5,840 bases of DNA, from NCBI GenBank assembly GCA_021160185.1, contig JAGHDA010000209.1:1-5840 (forward strand), given 5' to 3'. Each line of letters begins with the position of its first letter. Position 1 is the first letter of the stretch. The notes under the pieces were generated by a model that worked only from the letters and a program-made list of their open reading frames with translations, did not search any database and was not told where the DNA came from. A program made the position numbers and the translations under genes. Below are positions 1 through 5,194 of the stretch, piece after piece. The DNA comes from Verrucomicrobiota bacterium. Its GTDB lineage: Bacteria; Verrucomicrobiota; Verrucomicrobiia; Limisphaerales; CAZBKV01.

Positions 1-1659
1 CCGTTGGCCCAGCAGCTCCTCGCCCGCGATCTGCAAAGGGATCTCCGGGGCGCGCGCATCGTGCAGCGGCTCCCACTTTTCGACGATCTTGCGGGCCCAA
101 TCGCTGTTGTGCGGCAGGGAGAAGTCGGTGTCCGGCTCGTTCACGAAGCGGCGCCAACCGCGGTCGATGGCGCCGACCGGAGTCGGCGGTTCGTTTCGGT
201 TCTGAACGCGGCGTGGCGCGTCCGAGACCGCGTCCGCCTCTTTGACCGAAGCCGCAAAGCCTTGCTCCAACCGCTGCCAAACTGGACTGCCCACTTTGAG
301 ACTGAACGCATGTCGCAAAAAATTCTCGGGCCCGGTGTTTTCGTCCAGCCGCCGGATGAGGTAGCCGATGGCGTTGACAAAGTTCTCTTTGCGACAAGCC
401 GGGGCGTACAGGAGGAGGTTTTTCGTCAGCTCGAACATGGCCCGCCGCTGCGGGTTGGCCATGCCCTCGAGCATCTCGAACTGCACTTTGTCGAGCGCAT
501 CCTGCTCCAAAGCCAATACGATCCCATAGGCCAGATCGAAAAGGTTGTGCGAGGCGATGCCCACTCGAACGGCGGTCAAGTTTTCCGGTTTCATGGCCTC
601 GTGGAGCATGCGCTTGAAGTTGGCGTCCGTGTGGCGCTTGACCTTGTAAGGGGCCTGAGGCCAGCCCCGCAGCGACGCTTCCACGCGCTCCATCTCCATA
701 TTGGCGCCCTTGACCAGCCGGATGGCAATGGGGGCGCCTCCTCGGGCCGCTCGGCGCCGGGCCCATTCATTGATGCGGAGCTGCGTGCGATAGGAATCGG
801 GAATGTAGGATTGCAAAGCGATGCCGGCGCTGACGTTTTCCAGGCCCGGCCGGTCCAGCGTGCGCATGAACGCCTCGGCGGTTAACGACATGTCGCGGTA
901 TTCCTCCATGTCCAGGCAGACGAATTTAGGCGCTTTGGCGCCGTCCCGGCGGGTGAAAGTCTGGCGCGCCGCGGTGCGGAACAAGCGATCCAGCCGATCG
1001 CACAACACCTGCAAAGTGTGCTCGCGGGCCAGCGCTGAGATTTGTGAAAAGAGCGTCGAAATCTTGATCGAAACAACCTCGATTTCCGGCCACTGCAGGG
1101 CCTGCAAGTAGATCTGCAGTCGGCGCTCGGCTTCGCCTTCCCCGAGAATTGCTTCGCCGAGGAAGTTGACATTCATGCGGACGCCTTCCTTGAAGCGTTC
1201 GCGCAGATGCTTGGTTAGAGCCTCGCGCTCTCCGGGTAGGATGACATTGGCCGTTTCTTTTCGCATGTACGCCTTGACCCATGGCAGGGCCACGCCCGGC
1301 AAATACCCGCCGAAGGAATGAAACCCCCGCAGAAGCGTGCGGTTCAGCGGACTAAAAAAACGTGGGATGCCCTGCGCGTCGAGGATGTGGATGAATTGGT
1401 CCACCGCCCGGCGCGGGTCCTTGGCGCGGAAGGCCTGGTCGGTCATCTGGGCCAGGGTGGCTTTATCTTCGGGGTTTTGCAGCATGCGGTCCAGCTCGGC
1501 TTGCTGACGGCGTTCGGCGGGCGTTTGTAATTCATTAACCCGTTGCTGTAAGTGGCGGGCAATGTGAATGGCTTTTTGCGCCCGCTCAGGCAGGGATGAG
1601 TTTGGGTCGGGTTTGAAGGATTGGAGCACTGATTTTAGGGTGGCGGCTGTTGTGTTCAT
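1..1659 (-). CDS. putA: Bifunctional proline dehydrogenase / L-glutamate-gamma-semialdehyde dehydrogenase (PutA), 3' part cut by window edge
   Basis: PutA oxidises L-proline to pyrroline-5-carboxylate with FAD, then oxidises glutamate semialdehyde to glutamate with NAD+. The frame is open for 553 codons from the ATG to base 1. Residues 1-130 form a charged helical N-terminal region. The proline dehydrogenase barrel follows, with SIKIS at 197-201, LDMEEYRDMS from 249, RLVKGA at 314-319 (K317 matches the flavin-site lysine), TDANF with D345, SHN ending at N372, FEMLEGM at 394-400, Y418, and YLIRRLDEN from Y433 with the substrate-carboxylate arginine pair R436/R437. Residues 505-513 (FVNEPDTDF) resemble the start of the P5C dehydrogenase domain; its catalytic Cys and Glu lie outside the window. 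No ribbon-helix-helix domain is present, so it should not repress its own gene as E. coli PutA does. The loop between Y418 and Y433 is about three residues longer than I recall for E. coli PutA. The start is supported by AAGGAG eight bases upstream. Confidence 0.93.
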   Translation of the reverse strand, partial: MNTTAATLKSVLQSFKPDPNSSLPERAQKAIHIARHLQQRVNELQTPAERRQQAELDRMLQNPEDKATLAQMTDQAFRAKDPRRAVDQFIHILDAQGIPRFFSPLNRTLLRGFHSFGGYLPGVALPWVKAYMRKETANVILPGEREALTKHLRERFKEGVRMNVNFLGEAILGEGEAERRLQIYLQALQWPEIEVVSIKISTLFSQISALAREHTLQVLCDRLDRLFRTAARQTFTRRDGAKAPKFVCLDMEEYRDMSLTAEAFMRTLDRPGLENVSAGIALQSYIPDSYRTQLRINEWARRRAARGGAPIAIRLVKGANMEMERVEASLRGWPQAPYKVKRHTDANFKRMLHEAMKPENLTAVRVGIASHNLFDLAYGIVLALEQDALDKVQFEMLEGMANPQRRAMFELTKNLLLYAPACRKENFVNAIGYLIRRLDENTGPENFLRHAFSLKVGSPVWQRLEQGFAASVKEADAVSDAPRRVQNRNEPPTPVGAIDRGWRRFVNEPDTDFSLPHNSDWARKIVEKWEPLHDARAPEIPLQIAGEELLGQR

Positions 1660-1667
1660 TTTCCCAG

Positions 1668-1673
1668 CTCCTT
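1668..1673 (-). promoter_or_regulatory. Ribosome binding site of putA
   Basis: On the minus strand AAGGAG ends eight bases before the ATG at 1659-1657. This is a near-canonical Shine-Dalgarno sequence. It fixes the putA start, and no other ATG lies close upstream in that frame. Confidence 0.75.
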
Positions 1674-1730
1674 GCCCATAGGCGGGTCCTTCCGAGATTC
1701 AGCGTGAGACGCCGCCTGATGACTGTTCTG

Positions 1731-1759
1731 ATAGTGCAGGCCCGCTTCTAAAATGACAA
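1731..1759 (-). promoter_or_regulatory. Weak candidate sigma-70 promoter for putA
   Basis: On the minus strand TTGTCA (1759-1754, five of six matches to TTGACA) is followed after 17 bases by CACTAT (1736-1731, only three of six matches to TATAAT). It lies about 70-100 bases before the putA start. The -35 match and spacing are good and the -10 match is poor, so this is only a candidate. Confidence 0.2.
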
Positions 1760-1844
1760 CCCTTTGTCCTAAGCAATCCGCCTTCCGCCCCTTGCTTGCG
1801 TGGACGGCTACGGCCTGAGAGGCAATCGCCGAGGCGCAGATTGG

Positions 1845-1955
1845 GGTTTTGAAGAGTTGCTTGGGCGGGATGCCGAGCTGGCCGCGTTTCTTGTAGAGCT
1901 TCTCGAACACCGGGGAGAGTTTCTCGAGAGCGGCATGGCTCGGAGCAAACGCTTT
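1845..1955 (-). pseudogene. Remnant of an IS5-family-like transposase N-terminus
   Basis: Reading the minus strand after an in-frame TGA (1958-1956), about 37 codons give a peptide with LEKLSPVFEKLYKKRGQ followed by LGIPPKQLFKT. This matches the pattern remembered from IS5-type transposases near their N-terminus, roughly LSPxFDxLYSxxGRPSIPPExLLxA, in which the next part is normally ALYSVRSE. Here that continuation is absent: after LFKT the frame becomes PICASAIASQ, unlike the family, although it stays open to 1656. No DDE catalytic region, full-length frame or terminal inverted repeat is visible, so this is at most a decayed fragment. A chance resemblance is possible, and the family assignment is from memory, without a search. 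Confidence 0.4.
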
Positions 1956-1993
1956 TCAAGCGCGGCGGCGTTGAGATCGGGGGGCGCCGCGCA

Positions 1994-2010
1994 GCGTCTC
2001 TCTGAGACGC
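1994..2010. repeat. Perfect 7-bp inverted repeat with 3-base loop
   Basis: GCGTCTC (1994-2000), loop TCT, then GAGACGC (2004-2010) form a perfect short hairpin. There is no T-run on either side, so it is not a standard intrinsic terminator. It sits about 40 bp upstream of the transposase-like fragment and could be an element end, an operator or a chance palindrome. Confidence 0.45.
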
Positions 2011-2103
2011 GCTTCCGCTTCTCGTGTACAAAATCCCATGGGGCTTTCTGACAACCTGTTAGGTCGGCAAGCGAATCCTTGAAGGGCGGCCGAACGACCA
2101 GAT

Positions 2104-2116
2104 TCGCCGGCGGCGA
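2104..2116. repeat. Perfect 6-bp palindrome with single central base
   Basis: TCGCCG, one central G, then CGGCGA. It lies about 50 bp downstream of the stop codon of the glutaminase-like gene, beyond the larger inverted repeat at 2131-2158. It may be part of a two-hairpin 3' end structure, but such GC-only palindromes arise easily in GC-rich DNA. Confidence 0.35.
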
Positions 2117-2130
2117 GAGAAGCGCGGTTC

Positions 2131-2158
2131 TCCCGCCGTCGGCTCCATGGCGGCGGGA
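2131..2158 (-). terminator. Possible 3'-end hairpin of the glutaminase-like gene
   Basis: TCCCGCCG (2131-2138) and CGGCGGGA (2151-2158) are perfect 8-bp complementary arms around a 12-base loop, starting six bases after the minus-strand stop codon. The position suits a transcript-end or mRNA-stabilising hairpin. No U-tract follows on the minus strand, so it is not a classical intrinsic terminator and may leave read-through towards putA. Confidence 0.35.
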
Positions 2159-2163
2159 TGGCG

Positions 2164-4755
2164 CTATTCCGCCGGCTGGATATCGACCAAGCCGAGATCG
2201 ATGTACTGTCCTCCGCCGGTTTGTCGGATGTGCACGGCGAGCTGATGTTTGCCTGGGGTGAGTTTGTCCTTGGCGGCGGCCAGCGGCTGTCGGGGTTCGT
2301 AGCTGGTGGTGTACGAGCTGAGCTTCAGGGCGCGCACTCCGTCCACGTAGACCTCAACGTCTTCGTCATGATGAATCCAAAAGCTCAAGGCGGTGTAGGA
2401 ACCGGCCGGGATTTCAATTTGCCGTCGGAGCCAGATTTCCGGGGTGTTCCAGACGGTTCCCACGACGGCCCCCGGCGTGCCCGGGACGCCGAAACCGGCC
2501 TTGCCTTCGGCCCAAGCCGAGTCATCGAACTCCGGCGTTTGCCAACCGGCCGGGGGTCTTTGGGTGGTGTAGCGCCATAAAGCTGCGGCCCCGCTGTCGG
2601 CGGCGGGAACGACACGGATTACCCGGGGCGGCTTCGGGGCCGGCGCGTAGCCGCCGGCTTTGGTGCGGTCCCGCGAGGCATATTTCCGCCAAACCTTAGG
2701 GTGGTAGAGCATCTCCAGAAACACGCCGCCTACCACCGGTCGGGCGGTGAAGCCGCGTCGGCGGGCGTTGTGAGTCCAGTACCAATCCGTCATGGGAACG
2801 CGATCCGGCGTCTCGTTCAAGAAGCGCCAGACCGGATGAACCAACGCTTCGAAATCGTCCCGCTGACGAGTCAGAGTGGCCGTCCAGAGAACCCAATCGA
2901 GCTTGGTGTACCGGGAGCGGTTGTCCAACGGCAAGCCGTAGGGGTTTTGGACGCGGCGGTAGAAGTCCATCTCTTTGCGCAACGCTTCCGCGGGCCATAG
3001 GTTCAAGCCCAAGATCCGGTCCCAAACAATGTTGTATTTCTGGCTCCAAGTGCCCGGCTTGTCGAAGGCCAGCCGGTAGTGGTCCCCGTCGTCCGCCGCG
3101 GCGAGCCATTGGCGGACGAACCGCCGAGCGAGGGCGGCGTATTCGCGGGCGCGGATTTCTTCGCCTCGGTAAGCGCACAACTGCGCATAGGCGGCCAGAC
3201 CGGCGATGGCTTTGGCGCTGAGATTCACGTTATGCGCCAAGTGGCCGGCGAAATCATCGGTGCAGAGCTGGTTCTCCGGGTCGAAGCCTTTTTCGCGGAG
3301 ATACTCCGCCCACTGGGTGAGGGCAGGCCAATATCGGCCGGCGAATTCGGCGTGGCCTTCCATCTTGGCTACCGCGGCCATCAGGATGAGCAGGTTTCCG
3401 CTTTCCTCGACGGGCATTTGGTTTTTCTCGCTTTGTTCCCCGCCTCCATAGCGTTGGCCGTTGGCGTGCGGGTAGGTCCCCAAGTCATGAGGAGCGAACG
3501 GGAACCGCCAACGCCCGCTGACGGCGTAGTTCATGAACGGCGCCAGGAACGACTTCGCCAGCGACGGGCCGAACAATAGGAACTGGGGCGACATCGGGTA
3601 GAACACGTCCGAGGTGGCGATGCACCCGTTCGAGTGGTTCTCCTTGCAGAAAGAGATGGGCTGGCCGTTCGCGTCGGCCACGAATTTGCTCGCTGCGAAG
3701 CATTGGCGGTAGGCGAGGGACGCGATTTCGGCGTATTCGTGTCCTCCCGCCTGTTCCAGGTCCTGCGTCAGCTCCGCATCGAAGGCGGCGCACCGCTCCC
3801 GCAGGGAGGCGAAATCCTTGGCAGCCGCTTCGAGCAGGTCTCGCGCCCCCCAGCCCCGCCTGCGCCAATAAGGGCGCAGGTTGTGTCCGAGGTATTGGAT
3901 CGAGTAGAGGTCGTCGTAGGCCAGCATGCACCAGCGGGTGACGGGTTGTTGCCCCACGGAAAGCGCGGGCCAACGCAGTTCGCCCATCACTTCCCGAGCT
4001 GGGATGGGGCGCCGACTTTCCACCCGAGCAGTCGAGCCTGCGGGGAGAGTCACGGATTTCGAGGAGGCGGTTTCCTGCCAGGACGCTTGCGCTCCGCCGC
4101 CGGCTGCGAGGTAGAAGTAGCCCCAATCGATGCGGAGGTCGTCGCCGCTTTTGACCAAGACGGGTTGCTCCTCGGTTCCTACCCGAAAGACGGCCAGCTT
4201 GCCCCACCGTTCCAAGCGCGTGAGAACCGCTTGAGACGGCTTATTGGCGGCGATCTCAGCCGAAGCGCGCAGGGAAAAGGCCACTTGATGTTGCCGGCCG
4301 TCGGCGCTCCAGGCTTCCCAGATCAGATAGGTTACCGGACGGGAGAGCAGATCGATGTCTTCCGGCAAGGCCGGCGTGAGAAAGGTAAGACGCAGTCCGA
4401 TGCCGTTCCCGGCAAAAGAGGCGATGGTGCGGGTGGGCCTGATTTGTAAATCGGTTTGAGGCAGCGCCGGAGTCGAACTCGGACTAGCGCCCAAGACTCG
4501 GAAGGTCCGACCGTCGATTTGGACCATGCCCTGCAGCCGATGCGGCTTCCCGGTCCAATGCGTGGTCTCTACGTCCGTGAGCCGATCCCCCGCGCACCAG
4601 ATGCTGAAATACGGATCGTGAGCCGCCAGGGGAACGGCCGGGGCGCGAAGGGCGGCTTGTGCCCCGGCGGCCCTGCCGCACGCCGCCAATCCCGCAAGCC
4701 ACTGGCGCCGACGGTTTCGGAGAAGGGATGGGAGTATTGGCTGTCCTGTCTTCAT
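2164..4755 (-). CDS. Exported glutaminase-A-family protein (DUF4964/5127/4965/1793) with C-terminal beta-sandwich domain
   Basis: Characterised fungal members (glutaminase A) release ammonia from glutamine outside the cell; substrates of most bacterial members are unproven. Domains in order: export signal 1-35; DUF4964-like about 40-105 (AAHDPYFSIW, THWTGK); DUF5127-like about 105-330; DUF4965/DUF1793-like six-hairpin core about 335-685. Core motifs include CKENHSNGC at 370-378, APHDLGTYP at 421-429, PVEESGN at 448-454, CTDDFAGHLAHNVN at 498-511, DGDHYRLAFDKPGTWSQKY at 556-574 and NETPDRVPMTDWY at 647-659. Residues about 715-863 (ALWRYTTQ, FDDSAWAEGKAGFG, EVYVDG) look like a galactose-binding or GH2-N-type beta-sandwich, which could bind carbohydrate. 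RRQWL at 16-20 resembles a Tat motif and LAAC at 23-26 a lipobox. The ATG is the only sensible start, since an in-frame TAA lies four codons upstream; no Shine-Dalgarno is visible. It precedes putA on the same strand, which fits a glutamate-yielding pathway (inference). Confidence 0.88.
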   Translation of the reverse strand: MKTGQPILPSLLRNRRRQWLAGLAACGRAAGAQAALRAPAVPLAAHDPYFSIWCAGDRLTDVETTHWTGKPHRLQGMVQIDGRTFRVLGASPSSTPALPQTDLQIRPTRTIASFAGNGIGLRLTFLTPALPEDIDLLSRPVTYLIWEAWSADGRQHQVAFSLRASAEIAANKPSQAVLTRLERWGKLAVFRVGTEEQPVLVKSGDDLRIDWGYFYLAAGGGAQASWQETASSKSVTLPAGSTARVESRRPIPAREVMGELRWPALSVGQQPVTRWCMLAYDDLYSIQYLGHNLRPYWRRRGWGARDLLEAAAKDFASLRERCAAFDAELTQDLEQAGGHEYAEIASLAYRQCFAASKFVADANGQPISFCKENHSNGCIATSDVFYPMSPQFLLFGPSLAKSFLAPFMNYAVSGRWRFPFAPHDLGTYPHANGQRYGGGEQSEKNQMPVEESGNLLILMAAVAKMEGHAEFAGRYWPALTQWAEYLREKGFDPENQLCTDDFAGHLAHNVNLSAKAIAGLAAYAQLCAYRGEEIRAREYAALARRFVRQWLAAADDGDHYRLAFDKPGTWSQKYNIVWDRILGLNLWPAEALRKEMDFYRRVQNPYGLPLDNRSRYTKLDWVLWTATLTRQRDDFEALVHPVWRFLNETPDRVPMTDWYWTHNARRRGFTARPVVGGVFLEMLYHPKVWRKYASRDRTKAGGYAPAPKPPRVIRVVPAADSGAAALWRYTTQRPPAGWQTPEFDDSAWAEGKAGFGVPGTPGAVVGTVWNTPEIWLRRQIEIPAGSYTALSFWIHHDEDVEVYVDGVRALKLSSYTTSYEPRQPLAAAKDKLTPGKHQLAVHIRQTGGGQYIDLGLVDIQPAE

Positions 4756-4856
4756 GCGTAGGCGGATTTAGCAAGAAGCGTAGGAAAAGCAAAGCTCAGA
4801 AGCCGCCGCCGCTGGACGCGGGCCGCCCACACGCGCGAGGACAAGACCCGCTCAAC

Positions 4857-4870
4857 CCCGCGAACGCGGG
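4857..4870. repeat. 14-bp palindrome CCCGCG-AA-CGCGGG
   Basis: Two perfect 6-bp arms around AA. The loop is too short for a stable RNA hairpin, so a DNA-level role such as a dimeric repressor site is more plausible than a terminator. It lies about 100 bp upstream of the glutaminase-like start. GC-rich background makes chance occurrence possible. Confidence 0.35.
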
Positions 4871-4924
4871 AGCCGCCTCCGCTGTGTGTTCCCGCCCGAC
4901 GCGCCTGCTTGATCGCGCTCGAAG

Positions 4925-4939
4925 CGGACCTTCAGTCCG
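4925..4939. repeat. CGGAC-CTTCA-GTCCG inverted repeat
   Basis: Perfect 5-bp arms around a five-base loop. The sequence resembles short 'gcggacNNtcagtccgc' palindromes that I recall as dispersed intergenic repeats in large Verrucomicrobiota and Planctomycetota genomes. Only one copy is in the window, so dispersed-repeat status is inference. Confidence 0.3.
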
Positions 4940-5053
4940 ACTCCTCTTGGCCCGAACTCCGGGAGCGTTGCCGGCGCGATCCCCCGCAAGTCCCTGCCGC
5001 GCTTTCCACAAGCGCCGCCCCGAATGGAAAAATCGTGCTGCGGTGGGTTTTTC

Positions 5054-5071
5054 GCCCTAAATTGCCCTAAA
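5054..5071. repeat. Two copies of GCCCTAAA spaced ten bases apart
   Basis: GCCCTAAA occurs at 5054-5061 and again at 5064-5071, so the copies are one helical turn apart and would face the same side of the DNA. They lie about 125-140 bases upstream of the transporter start, where an activator or repressor could bind. No regulator can be named. Confidence 0.35.
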
Positions 5072-5182
5072 AGCTTGCTTCCGGCGGAAAGGTTTCTTTA
5101 CCCTTCGCCCGGTCCTGACGCCGGGGGAAGCGAGTCGGGATGGGCGCGCGGCGGACAAGAAACAAGACGCAGCAAGGAGTAA

Positions 5183-5187
5183 AAGGA
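5183..5187 (+). promoter_or_regulatory. Ribosome binding site of the MFS transporter
   Basis: AAGGA ends seven bases before the ATG at 5195. A second, stronger-looking AAGGAG at 5174-5179 is 15 bases away, too far for normal use. The nearer site supports the chosen start. Confidence 0.6.
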
Positions 5188-5194
5188 AGAGCCT

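Larger units (their letters stand above)
1660..2163. other. 504-bp spacer between the glutaminase-like gene and putA, no intact gene
   Basis: I find no convincing complete gene here. Short open frames of 60-110 codons exist on both strands but most show no recognisable protein character. The exception is a minus-strand stretch at about 1845-1955 that reads like a transposase N-terminus. The spacer also holds a 7-bp hairpin at 1994-2010, two inverted repeats just after the glutaminase-like stop codon (2104-2116 and 2131-2158), and the putA leader. It looks like an old insertion scar plus the putA promoter region. This reading is inference. Confidence 0.6.
4756..5194. other. 439-bp divergent intergenic region
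   Basis: This region separates the divergently transcribed glutaminase-like and transporter genes and should hold both promoters. I see no convincing gene: the frames that cross it give arginine-, alanine- and serine-rich peptides without family character. It contains palindromes at 4857-4870 and 4925-4939, a direct repeat at 5054-5071 and a weak inverted repeat at 5108-5125 (CCCGG, eight bases, CCGGG). Promoter matches are poor. On the plus strand TTGCTT (5075-5080) with TTTACC (5097-5102) is the best I could find. On the minus strand TTGCTT followed 15 bases later by CTAAAT lies almost on the start codon. No riboswitch is recognised. Confidence 0.6.

Noticed and set aside
4..885. 293-codon plus-strand open frame
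   Set aside because: It lies antisense to the putA coding sequence, which has clear family motifs over the same bases; the plus-strand peptide has no recognisable family character and is a frame shadow of GC-rich codons.
1699..2051. 110-codon minus-strand and 84-codon plus-strand open frames in the spacer
   Set aside because: Neither peptide resembles a known family. Only a third frame, at 1845-1955, shows transposase-like character.
3485..4207. 240-codon minus-strand open frame in another phase of the glutaminase-like gene
   Set aside because: Arginine-rich out-of-frame peptide entirely inside the real gene; the conserved motifs are all in the 863-residue frame.
3634..4449. 271-codon plus-strand open frame
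   Set aside because: Antisense to the conserved part of the glutaminase-like gene, with no recognised motif and no ribosome binding site; treated as a shadow.
4659..5060. 133-codon plus-strand and 71-codon minus-strand open frames across the divergent spacer
   Set aside because: Both give low-complexity Arg/Ala/Ser/Pro peptides, overlap a real gene start or each other, and have no good ribosome binding site.
4756..5194. Purine riboswitch upstream of the nucleoside-type transporter
   Set aside because: I looked for the paired-loop arrangement and conserved U-rich junctions and saw none in this GC-rich leader.
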